DNA of 44,421 nucleotides. Source: Candidatus Coproplasma excrementigallinarum (GTDB taxonomy: Bacteria > Bacillota > Clostridia > Christensenellales > Borkfalkiaceae). Positions within the stretch are counted from its first letter, which is position 1. Every line of letters starts with the position of its first letter. The notes below the pieces were generated by a model. The model was not told where the DNA came from. It ran no database searches and worked only from the letters and a program-made list of their open reading frames with translations. The translations under genes were made by a program, and so were the position numbers. Location of the stretch: positions 1-44,421 of the forward strand of contig DVNE01000021.1 in NCBI GenBank assembly GCA_018714625.1. Direction: 5' to 3'. Positions 25,058 through 32,570 of the stretch are shown one piece after another.

Positions 25058-25480
25058 ATGGATAAACAGTTTGAAGAACAGAACATATTCGGACTTGGCA
25101 AGGAAAATTCTGCCTACGCGCAGTATTTTAAAGGTACGTCCTATCTCAATCCGCTCACAACACCTTCGGCAGACGCGCCGTTTTTTGCAAACGTCACCTT
25201 TGAGCCCGGCTGTCGCAATAACTGGCACATTCACCACGCAAGCAAGGGAGGCGGACAAATCCTTTTGTGTATTGCAGGCAGCGGCTGGTATCAGGAGTGG
25301 GGCAAGCCCGCACAGTCGCTTAAACCCGGCGATGTGGTGGTTATTCCCGCCGAAGTCAAGCATTGGCACGGCGCAAAAAAGGACAGCTGGTTTTCGCATA
25401 TAGCTGTGGAAGTTCCGGGAGAAAATTCCTCCAACGAGTGGCTCGAGGAGGTAGACGACAGCCACTATTCAAATCTTTAA
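25058..25480 (+). CDS. Cupin-domain protein
   Basis: This 140-residue single-domain cupin shows motif 1 as HIHHASKGGGQILLCIAGSG and motif 2 as PGDVVVIPAEVKHWHG, with His residues placed for a metal. It resembles small cupins found with CMD proteins, some acting in carboxymuconolactone-type chemistry. GAGG precedes the ATG at 25058. It ends the flavodoxin-CMD-cupin unit, just before a strong terminator. Confidence 0.9.
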   Translation: MDKQFEEQNIFGLGKENSAYAQYFKGTSYLNPLTTPSADAPFFANVTFEPGCRNNWHIHHASKGGGQILLCIAGSGWYQEWGKPAQSLKPGDVVVIPAEVKHWHGAKKDSWFSHIAVEVPGENSSNEWLEEVDDSHYSNL

Positions 25481-25493
25481 TCTCAAATATTTT

Positions 25494-25530
25494 TGCCGCC
25501 TGAACGGGTCTCCGTATGGCGGCATTTTTT
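25494..25530 (+). terminator. Rho-independent terminator after the cupin gene
   Basis: An outer stem TGCCGCC/GGCGGCA (25494-25500 with 25518-25524) encloses an inner ACGG/CCGT stem. Six T follow (25525-25530). Confidence 0.92.
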
Positions 25531-25609
25531 ATTTCGTAAATTACCTTTTTTGCTTTAAAAAAACCTCCTGTTCCAGAACAAAAAAATCTGTAAAATTATA
25601 AGCTTTTTA

Positions 25610-25648
25610 ATATTGCGTCTTGCAATCGGTGCCGCAATATGCTATAAT
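25610..25648 (+). promoter_or_regulatory. Promoter with inverted repeat for the GNAT-TIR operon
   Basis: TTGCAA (25620-25625), 17 bp, TATAAT (25643-25648). Exact 8-base inverted arms ATATTGCG (25610-25617) and CGCAATAT (25633-25640) flank the -35, an operator-like arrangement. The spacer also resembles a dispersed palindrome copy (25624-25643). Confidence 0.65.
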
Positions 25649-25708
25649 AAAAGCAGAATTTTTGTTTTTTCTGCGCGATTGCGCGCAGGCTGAATATCTG
25701 GTGGGAGT

Positions 25709-26818
25709 ATGGAAGAATTACTTATAGAGCGCGCGTCCTGCGGCGAGCTCGAAGAGATTTACGGCGCAATGCAGCGCAGTTTTCCGCAGGAGGAATTACG
25801 CGACTTTGCCGACCTTTCGCGCGTGTTTGTAATGCCCGAATACGGCGTGTATCACATTGTCTTCGGCGGCGAGCGTGTGGGATTTACCGGCATATGGCAG
25901 CTTGAGGGGTTTGCGTTCATAGAGCATTTTGCGATATCTTCGGCCTCGCGCGGGCACGGGCTTGGCAGCCTTGCCATAAAGGAGTTACAGCGCAAGTTCG
26001 GCAGAATTGTGCTCGAGATAGAGCCTCCCGTAGACGAAATAACCACGCGGCGCTTTAATTTTTACAGCAGACTTGGTTTTGTAATGAACGACGTCCCCTA
26101 TCTTCAGCCGCCGTACAGGGCGGAGGACGAGCCGCTGCCGCTCAGACTTATGAGCTACCCTGCCGCATTGACCTCGCCCGTTCCCGTCATAGAGCAAATA
26201 TATAAGGTTGTATACGGCCGCAGCGGCGGGCTTACAAGCTTTTTAAAGGTGCGCAAGCTTGCCGAGGGCGACGACCTCGCCGCCGTGGCGCATTTAATCT
26301 ACAAGACTGACGACTATGTGTTCCCCTTTATGTTCAAGGGCAGGGAAAAGGACGCCGTGCCCGTGTTCACTGCTATGATAGGGCGCAACACTCTATACAA
26401 CGCCGCCAACATCACCGTTGCCGAGCTTGCCGGCAAAATAGTTGGCATAGTTGTTTCTCTGCCTGCGCCCATAACTGTTTCGCCCTCCGAGATGATGGAT
26501 TGTTTCCTGCTTTCGGGGCAGGTGGTGGACGAAAACTTTACGCAGGTTTATAACGAATACTACAAGCCGCTCGAAAACGAGCCCTCGGGCATATACATAG
26601 CCAATGTGTGCGTGGACGGGGCTTACAGAGGTATGGGCATAGCCCGCCTTATGCTTTCACAAATTTTGCGCGACGATAAGACATATAATCTCGAAACGGT
26701 AAAGGGCAACGAAGCTGCGTTCAGACTGTACAGCGGGTTGGGGTTCAAGGTGCTCAACGAATACCCTGGCTTTACGAATGTACCATGCTACCGTATGCGC
26801 AGGGAGAAGAAGGAGTGA
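25709..26818 (+). CDS. Tandem GNAT-domain N-acetyltransferase
   Basis: This 369-residue protein contains two acetyl-CoA-dependent acetyltransferase folds. The first (about 1-150) has the pyrophosphate-binding loop RGHGLG after FAISSAS. The second (about 175-365) has VCVDGAYRGMGIARLML and ends with the GNAT motif B pattern AAFRLYSGLGF. Both acetyl-CoA loops look intact. The substrate is unknown; GNATs modify proteins, small molecules, antibiotics or tRNA. A GGGAG precedes the ATG. The TIR gene starts four bases after its stop, and that gene's AAGGAG lies inside the last GNAT codons, so the two are co-translated. Confidence 0.9.
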   Translation: MEELLIERASCGELEEIYGAMQRSFPQEELRDFADLSRVFVMPEYGVYHIVFGGERVGFTGIWQLEGFAFIEHFAISSASRGHGLGSLAIKELQRKFGRIVLEIEPPVDEITTRRFNFYSRLGFVMNDVPYLQPPYRAEDEPLPLRLMSYPAALTSPVPVIEQIYKVVYGRSGGLTSFLKVRKLAEGDDLAAVAHLIYKTDDYVFPFMFKGREKDAVPVFTAMIGRNTLYNAANITVAELAGKIVGIVVSLPAPITVSPSEMMDCFLLSGQVVDENFTQVYNEYYKPLENEPSGIYIANVCVDGAYRGMGIARLMLSQILRDDKTYNLETVKGNEAAFRLYSGLGFKVLNEYPGFTNVPCYRMRREKKE

Positions 26819-26822
26819 AATT

Positions 26823-28136
26823 ATGGACGTTTTTATAAGTTACGAACATCAGTCTAAATCCATTGCAGATAACATCTGCGCCGTGCTCGAATCCAAGGGT
26901 ATACGGTGTTGGTACGCCCCGCGCGACGTCTATGGCGATTACGCTACCTCCATTGTGGAGGCGATAGAAAGTTGCAAGGTATTCGTGCTGATACTCAACT
27001 GCGACTCCTCCAACTCGCCGCACGTTCTCAACGAGGTGGAAATAGCCTACCAGCGTATTCTCAAGGGCGAGATAGCAATAGTGCCGTTCAAGGTGGATGC
27101 GGGCCTGCTTTCAAAGGCAATGGAGTACTACGTAAAGCGCCTGCACTGGATAGACGCAGTCAGCGCACCCTTGGAAAAGGCGATAAGTCAGCTCTATGAA
27201 CAGCTCGTGCCCATTCTGGGCATAAAGGAGCAGCCTGCCGCTCCCTCGGCCGAGGCGCAGCCTGTAAATACCGACCGCAAGGGCGTAACTTACTATTCCC
27301 CCGACGACTTTGTAGAGATGCAGAGGCTTCAGTTGGAGGACGAGCTGCTGTTTGAGTATGAAAAACCGCTCTACGATAAGCTCATGTTCGATAAGGAGGG
27401 GCTGGACGTGCTCGACCTCAGCGTGCTCAATCCACGCTCCACGATAAGGCGGTTCAATCGTGCCGAAGTCAAAAACGTCGTCGCGCTTTCTTACAGCGAC
27501 GGGGTGATTGCCGAGGGCAACGACCTCTCTTCGGAAATGGAGGGGATAGGCTTTTATAAGTTCAACCCCGCGCAGGACAGCGTTTACGACGACCTTCCGC
27601 CCATAATGCACAAGGCGGGTGTGGAACAGTTCGACCTGATAAACCTCACCATGGCCTTCCTCGATTTAAAAAATCCTTTTAAAACGCTCAACCGCCTCAA
27701 AAAGTTTTTGCGGCCGGGCGGAATGATGTTCGTCCGTGATGTGGACGACGGCGTGGTGTTTGCCTACCCCGACCGTGATAAACTTTTCGAGCAGTTTAAA
27801 GAGTTCTATAAGTACGATACTCTGAGCGGCTCGCGCAACTCCGCAAGGCAGGTCTTCAATGTAATGAAGAAGTTGGGCGCAAAGCAGGTAAAGCTTGAGC
27901 GGTGCGGCATAAATACCGCGTCTATGGACTACGACCATAAGAGGTTGCTGTTCAAAAGCTGGTTCTCGTTTATTCCAAACGATTTCCGTCAGATTCTTAA
28001 GGAGCAGCCAAACAACGAAAAGGCCAAAGAGGTTATGAATTGGGTGGACGAGTACTATGACGACCTCGAAGAGGAGTTTTTCGGCGACGATTTTCTTTTC
28101 AACAGCGGGTATTTTATTTATACCGTATTGTTCTGA
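26823..28136 (+). CDS. TIR domain fused to a degenerate methyltransferase fold
   Basis: This 437-residue protein starts with a bacterial TIR domain (about 1-130): MDVFISYEH, RCWYAPRDVYGDYA and SPHVLNEVEIAYQ, with Glu71 in the position of the NAD-cleaving glutamate. A Pro/Ala linker (about 133-153) leads to a class I methyltransferase-like domain (about 158-437). Motif I is degenerate (VLDLSVLNPRS, no GxGxG), but FDLINLTMAFLDLKNP and LKKFLRPGGMMFVRDVDDG are clear. Catalytic activity of either half is unproven. AAGGAG at 26810-26815 supports ATG 26823. Partnered with the tandem GNAT. It could be a defence effector, a signalling protein or a NAD/SAM sensor. Confidence 0.85.
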   Translation: MDVFISYEHQSKSIADNICAVLESKGIRCWYAPRDVYGDYATSIVEAIESCKVFVLILNCDSSNSPHVLNEVEIAYQRILKGEIAIVPFKVDAGLLSKAMEYYVKRLHWIDAVSAPLEKAISQLYEQLVPILGIKEQPAAPSAEAQPVNTDRKGVTYYSPDDFVEMQRLQLEDELLFEYEKPLYDKLMFDKEGLDVLDLSVLNPRSTIRRFNRAEVKNVVALSYSDGVIAEGNDLSSEMEGIGFYKFNPAQDSVYDDLPPIMHKAGVEQFDLINLTMAFLDLKNPFKTLNRLKKFLRPGGMMFVRDVDDGVVFAYPDRDKLFEQFKEFYKYDTLSGSRNSARQVFNVMKKLGAKQVKLERCGINTASMDYDHKRLLFKSWFSFIPNDFRQILKEQPNNEKAKEVMNWVDEYYDDLEEEFFGDDFLFNSGYFIYTVLF

Positions 28137-28324
28137 GTAATCGTAGCGCGGTTTGCAGTGTTTGCTTTTATTGCGCCAAGGCTTGCTTCTATGCGCAGTA
28201 GCAAAGCAATGGTTATTGGCGTAGTTAAATGCACTATAACCACATTTAAATTCACCATAAAGCTGAACCAATCAATTTATAAAATCAAACGCAGTGTTAA
28301 TATCAGAGTTGATTGCATCAACTA

Positions 28325-28371
28325 TAATGCGCGAGCGGCGGAAAATTTCCGCCGCTCGCGCATTAATTTTT
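28325..28371 (+). terminator. Terminator after the TIR-methyltransferase gene
   Basis: A perfect 20-bp stem (28325-28344 with 28346-28365) with only one unpaired central base on paper. The flank that follows has a short T run (28367-28371). Confidence 0.78.
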
Positions 28372-28406
28372 GGTGTGCAGGTTTCTTTATTTTATATTTG
28401 AGCTGT

Positions 28407-28512
28407 GCCGTAAATGGGGGTTATGCCGTAAATGGGGGTTATGCCGTAAATGGGGGTTATGTCGTAAATGGGGGTTATGTCGTAAATGGGGCTGTGCCGT
28501 AAATGGGGTTGT
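28407..28512. repeat. Tandem repeat, six copies of an 18/17-bp unit
   Basis: Unit gccgtaaatgggggttat. Copies start at 28407, 28425, 28443, 28461, 28479 and 28496; copies 4 and 5 have gtcg for gccg, and the last two are 17 bp with GGGG. A decayed seventh copy follows. Each unit has a G5 or G4 run on the plus strand. No flanking duplication or gene is evident. Confidence 0.92.
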
Positions 28513-28549
28513 GCTATAAATATCTGAGCTTCAGAATAAATTCTGGTTA

Positions 28550-28584
28550 AAAAAATTGAGCGGGCGCTTTTAAAGCGCCCGCTC
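28550..28584 (-). terminator. Rho-independent terminator of the PFOR gene
   Basis: On the minus strand, 24 bp past the PFOR stop, a 13-bp perfect stem (28584-28572 with 28570-28558) is followed by AATTTTTTT. Confidence 0.88.
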
Positions 28585-28607
28585 ATTAACTTAAACGGAA
28601 GTTTTGA

Positions 28608-31600
28608 TTATTCCTTGCCTGCAAGTTTTTTATAACCTTCAAGTCTCTCTTTTGCGGATTCCTCCGTCTCTTCAAAGAGCTTGTTGGCAACTTCTGCGCC
28701 CTGGGTCTTTACGAGCGACGAATACCTCGTCTCGCCCGCAAGGAATGCCTGGTAGCCATCGAAGTTGGGCTCAGCCTTGCTGTCAAGCGTGAATACTTCG
28801 CCTTCAGGATTATACCTGTAAAGCTGCCAGTAACCGCAGTCAACAGCTGCCTTCTCTTCGAGCTGGCTCTTGGTCATGTTGATGCCGTGGTTGATGCAAG
28901 GTGCATAGCAGATTATAAGCGAAGGTCCGTGATATGCTTCAGCCTCGGATATAGCCTTGAGGAACTGTGCAGGGTTTGCGCCCATAGAGCACTGTGCCAC
29001 GTAAACATATCCGTATGTCTTTGCCATCATGCCGAGGTCCTTCTTCTTTACCCTCTTGCCTGCGGAAGCAAACTTTGCAACTGCGCCGATGTTGGTCGAC
29101 TTGGATGCCTGGCCGCCGGTGTTGGAGTAAACTTCGGTATCGAGTACGAGGATGTTTACGTCTTCGCCTTCGGCAAGTACGTGGTCAAGTCCGCCGTAAC
29201 CGATATCGTAAGCCCAGCCGTCGCCGCCGAATATCCATATAGACTTCTTGGCAAGGCAGTCTTTATCTGCAAGTATCTCTTTTACGAGTGCGTCAGCCTC
29301 GCAGCCGCAATCTTTGCAGCTCTCGAGGTAGCCGAGGAGTGCTTTGGAAGCTTTCTTTGAAGCCTCTCTCTCGTCGAATGCGGCAAGGTAAGCTTCGCAA
29401 GCTGCCTTGGCGTCGCCCGTCCAGAGCTCTGCAAGTTTTTCAACTTTGCCCTTTATGGCGTTCCTTCTTGCGCTGTATGCAAGGTTCATGCCGTAGCCAA
29501 ACTCTGCGTTATCTTCGAAGAGGGAGTTTGCCCAGGCGGGGCCATGGCCTTCCTTATTCTTGGTGTAAGGGCATGTAGGTGAAGAACCGCCGTAAATGGA
29601 GGAGCAGCCCGTAGCGTTTGCTATAACCATGTCTTCGCCGAAGAGCTGGGTTATAACCTTGATGTAAGGAGTTTCGCCGCAGCCTGCGCATGCGCCGGAG
29701 AACTCAAACAGAGGAGTGCAGAACTGGCAGCCCTTGACGGTCTCTTTCTTGAACTTGGAGGTATCAACTGCGGGAAGGTCAACAGCATATTCCCAGTTCT
29801 TGTCTTCGCCCTTCTCCAGAGCTTCTGCAAGGGGAACCATCTTTATAGCGCCGCCATCCTTTACGGGGCATACGGTAGCGCATACGCCGCAACCCATGCA
29901 GTCGAGGGGAGAAACCTGCATCTTGTACTTGTAGCCGGGGATGCCTATTGCGTCTTTTACCATAACCATCGTTGCGGGAACGTCTGTTGCGTCCTTTGCA
30001 ACGAGTGCGGGTCTGAGGCAGGCGTGAGGGCATACGAACGAGCAGGTGCCGCACTGTATGCACTTGTCCTGCATTATTTCGGGAACGTTTACCGCAACGC
30101 CGCGCTTTTCAAACTGGGTTGTGCCGGTGGGAACGTGGCCGTCTGCATTGAACTGTGAAGACTTAAGCTTGTCGCCCTGAAGGTAGAGGATGGGCTTGAT
30201 TATCTCCTGGTAATACTTGTCGGCATGTCCTTCGTGCATAGCTGCGCCCGTGGTGGCGTTTGCCCAGCTTGCGGGTACGTCTATCTTTATAAGGTTGTCA
30301 CCTGCGGCGGAATCAATTGCGTTGTAGTTCATCTGAACGACAGCGTCGCCCTTTCTGCCGAATGACTTTTTAGCCATGTACTTCATGTACTCGATGGCCT
30401 TGTCGTAAGGCATAATCTGGGGATTTACGCGGAAGAATGCAGACTGAAGAATGGTGTTCGTCCTGCCGCGGAGGCCGAGCTGAGCTGCAATGTGGATTGC
30501 GTCTATAACGTAGAGGTTGATGTGCTTTTTAGCGATGTCCTGCTTAACCTTTGCGGGCAGGAATTCTTCAAGCTTTTCAACGGTGGTGGCGTCTGTGTTC
30601 AGAAGGAATGTGCCGCCCTCTTTGATGTCGCTCGTCATATCGTAGCGGGTTATGTAAGAGGGGTTGGAGCACTGAACGAAGTCAGCCGAATCGATGAGGT
30701 ATTCGCTCTGGATAGGGGTATCGCCGAAACGGAGATGCGAAACGGTTATGCCGCCCGACTTCTTGGAATCGTAGAAGAAGTATGCCTGAGCGTGCTTGTC
30801 GGTATGGTCACCTATTATCTTTATGGAGTTCTTGTTTGCGCCTACCGTACCGTCGGAGCCGAGGCCGTAGAACTTGCAGGAGGTTGAACCTGCGGGAGCA
30901 GCGTCGAACTTTTCAGAGAAGTCGAGCGAGCTGTTGGTTACGTCTTCGTATATACCGATGGTGAAGTGGTTCTTGGGCTCTTTCTTTTCAAGGTTCTTGT
31001 AAACGGCGAGAACCATGGAAGGAGTGAACTCCTTGGAGCCGAGGCCGTAGCGGCCGCCGACTACCTTTACCTTGGAAACGCCCATCTCGAAGAGTGCGGA
31101 GCAAACGTCGAGGTAGAGGGGCTCGCCAAGGCTGCCGGGTTCCTTCGTTCTGTCAAGAACGGCAATCTTTTTAACCGTCTTGGGAAGGGCGGCAACAAAA
31201 GCTTCGGCAACGAAAGGTCTGTAGAGACGAACTTTTACAAGGCCGTACTTCTTGCCCATTGCGTTGAGCTTGTTTATGCTCTCTTCAACAGTCTCGCAGG
31301 CTGAACCCATAGCAACTATAACTTCCTCTGCATCGGGTGCGCCTACATAGTCGAACAGGTGGTAGTTTCTGCCGCACTTAGAAGATACGATGTCCATCAT
31401 CTTCTGAACGATTGCGGGTGCAGCTGCATAGTAGCTGTTTGCCGTCTCTCTGTTCTGGAAGTAGGTATCGCCGTTCTGCGCGGTACCCTTCTGGATGGGA
31501 TGTTCGGGGTTGAGTGCGCGGCTCTTGAAGTCTGCAACGTCAGCCCAGGTACCTGCCTCGTCGCAGATAGCCCTTATCTCGGCATAGTTGTCAGCTTCGT

Positions 31601-32153
31601 CCCATACGTCTATCTTTGCAACTTCGTGAGAGGTACGGAAACCATCGAAGAAGTTGATGAAGGGAACTTTCGTCTTGAGTGTGGAGAGGTGAGCAACGAG
31701 TGCAAGGTCCATAACTTCCTGAACGGAAGAGTCGCACAGCATTGCAAAACCGGTCTGGCGGCAAGCCATAACGTCGGCGTGGTCGCCGAATATGTTGAGC
31801 GAATGAGCCGCAAGTGCGCGCGCCGAAACGTGCATTACCATGGGCATGAGCTCGCCCGAAATCTTGTACATATTGGGGATCATAAGGAGAAGACCCTGCG
31901 ACGCGGTGAAAGTCGTCGTAAGAGCGCCCGCCGAAAGTGAGCCGTGCACCGCACCAGCGGCGCCGCCTTCAGACTGCATCTCTGCAATTCTAACTTTCTG
32001 CCCCCACATATTTGTTCTGCCCGCGGTCGCCCATTCGTCCGCTACTTCCGCCATGGGGGAAGAGGGGGTTATGGGGTAGATGGCCGCTACTTCCGAAAAA
32101 GCATAGGCAACGTGGCTGGCGGCGGTATTACCGTCGATAGTCAACTTTTTCAT
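28608..32153 (-). CDS. nifJ: Pyruvate:ferredoxin (flavodoxin) oxidoreductase
   Basis: This single-chain, 1181-residue enzyme oxidises pyruvate to acetyl-CoA and CO2, reducing ferredoxin; it is central to clostridial fermentation. Domain order is standard: pyruvate/TPP domain with YPITPSSPM, transketolase-like and gamma domains, a ferredoxin domain with CIQCGTCSFVCP and CMGCGVCATVCP, and the C-terminal TPP domain with CAGCGETPYIK and ATGCSSIYGGS, ending in the cluster- and Mg-binding region. ATG 32153 has GGAGGT at 32166-32161; a TTG one codon upstream is possible. It has its own consensus promoter overlapped by a Rex-like palindrome, and a strong terminator. nif genes are absent; the symbol is used for the family. 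Confidence 0.97.
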   Translation of the reverse strand: MKKLTIDGNTAASHVAYAFSEVAAIYPITPSSPMAEVADEWATAGRTNMWGQKVRIAEMQSEGGAAGAVHGSLSAGALTTTFTASQGLLLMIPNMYKISGELMPMVMHVSARALAAHSLNIFGDHADVMACRQTGFAMLCDSSVQEVMDLALVAHLSTLKTKVPFINFFDGFRTSHEVAKIDVWDEADNYAEIRAICDEAGTWADVADFKSRALNPEHPIQKGTAQNGDTYFQNRETANSYYAAAPAIVQKMMDIVSSKCGRNYHLFDYVGAPDAEEVIVAMGSACETVEESINKLNAMGKKYGLVKVRLYRPFVAEAFVAALPKTVKKIAVLDRTKEPGSLGEPLYLDVCSALFEMGVSKVKVVGGRYGLGSKEFTPSMVLAVYKNLEKKEPKNHFTIGIYEDVTNSSLDFSEKFDAAPAGSTSCKFYGLGSDGTVGANKNSIKIIGDHTDKHAQAYFFYDSKKSGGITVSHLRFGDTPIQSEYLIDSADFVQCSNPSYITRYDMTSDIKEGGTFLLNTDATTVEKLEEFLPAKVKQDIAKKHINLYVIDAIHIAAQLGLRGRTNTILQSAFFRVNPQIMPYDKAIEYMKYMAKKSFGRKGDAVVQMNYNAIDSAAGDNLIKIDVPASWANATTGAAMHEGHADKYYQEIIKPILYLQGDKLKSSQFNADGHVPTGTTQFEKRGVAVNVPEIMQDKCIQCGTCSFVCPHACLRPALVAKDATDVPATMVMVKDAIGIPGYKYKMQVSPLDCMGCGVCATVCPVKDGGAIKMVPLAEALEKGEDKNWEYAVDLPAVDTSKFKKETVKGCQFCTPLFEFSGACAGCGETPYIKVITQLFGEDMVIANATGCSSIYGGSSPTCPYTKNKEGHGPAWANSLFEDNAEFGYGMNLAYSARRNAIKGKVEKLAELWTGDAKAACEAYLAAFDEREASKKASKALLGYLESCKDCGCEADALVKEILADKDCLAKKSIWIFGGDGWAYDIGYGGLDHVLAEGEDVNILVLDTEVYSNTGGQASKSTNIGAVAKFASAGKRVKKKDLGMMAKTYGYVYVAQCSMGANPAQFLKAISEAEAYHGPSLIICYAPCINHGINMTKSQLEEKAAVDCGYWQLYRYNPEGEVFTLDSKAEPNFDGYQAFLAGETRYSSLVKTQGAEVANKLFEETEESAKERLEGYKKLAGKE

Positions 32154-32257
32154 CAAAAAAACCTCCGTTTAAAATGTGTCTGAATTAAAATAACTGCAAT
32201 CCAAAATATTGCCGATAGTTCGCACGCGCGTAAAGCGCGTACTTTTCATACGCAGAT

Positions 32258-32286
32258 ATTATAAAACAAGCGCAAAAAAATGTCAA
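32258..32286 (-). promoter_or_regulatory. Consensus promoter of the PFOR gene
   Basis: On the minus strand TTGACA (32286-32281), 17 bp, TATAAT (32263-32258): a perfect sigma-A promoter. The leader is about 100 nt. Confidence 0.88.
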
Positions 32287-32296
32287 TATATTAACA
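32281..32296. promoter_or_regulatory. Rex-like operator over the PFOR -35
   Basis: TGTCAA-TATA-TTAACA (plus strand) is an inverted repeat with one mismatch per arm relative to the Rex consensus TTGTTAA-N4-TTAACAA. It overlaps the -35 hexamer, where NADH-sensing Rex would repress. Inferred from sequence only. Confidence 0.4.
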
Positions 32297-32508
32297 GATT
32301 TTTGGCTTTCTTTGCCGCAAAAAATTAAAATAATTTCGTTGCGGCCGCATATATCCGTTTGTTGCCCAGCGCAGCCGCGCAAAACGCATTATCATTAAAA
32401 GAATTGTCGCGCAAAAACAATGTTGCGCAAAAAACAATGACGCGCAAAAAGTTGTGCGGAATAAAATAAAATTTTACCTTACTTTAACAAAAAAAGCGGC
32501 GTAAAGTG

Positions 32509-32537
32509 TTGTTAAAATTTTGTTGATTTGCTATAAT
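32509..32537 (+). promoter_or_regulatory. Promoter of the ECF-truA genes
   Basis: TTGTTA (32509-32514), 17 bp, TATAAT (32532-32537). The ATG at 32571 follows a leader of about 27 nt without a clear Shine-Dalgarno. Confidence 0.65.
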
Positions 32538-32570
32538 CTTTTTAAATCGGTATAAAAAATTATATAAAGT

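Larger units (their letters stand above)
28137..28607. other. Intergenic stretch with hairpins and an 18-bp repeat array
   Basis: Convergent gap between the TIR and PFOR genes. It holds a plus-strand terminator (28325-28371), the tandem repeat (28407-28512) and the PFOR terminator (28550-28584). Short frames crossing the repeat translate to hexapeptide repeats but run through a terminator and lack start signals, so I do not call them genes. Confidence 0.75.
32154..32570. other. Divergent regulatory region between PFOR and ECF genes
   Basis: Contains the PFOR promoter and a Rex-like site, imperfect ~16-bp tandem repeats of the type GCGCAAAAACAATG (32409-32455, with a weaker copy near 32377), and the ECF promoter. 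No gene is seen. Confidence 0.65.

Noticed and set aside
28158-28502. Frame giving AVNGGY hexapeptide repeats
   Set aside because: It runs through a terminator hairpin, has no Shine-Dalgarno, and the repetition simply reflects an 18-bp DNA repeat.
28407-28512. CRISPR array
   Set aside because: Units are directly adjacent with no unique spacers, and no cas genes are nearby.
28392-28586. Minus-strand frame with ITPIYG repeats
   Set aside because: It starts inside the PFOR terminator stem and mirrors the same DNA repeat.
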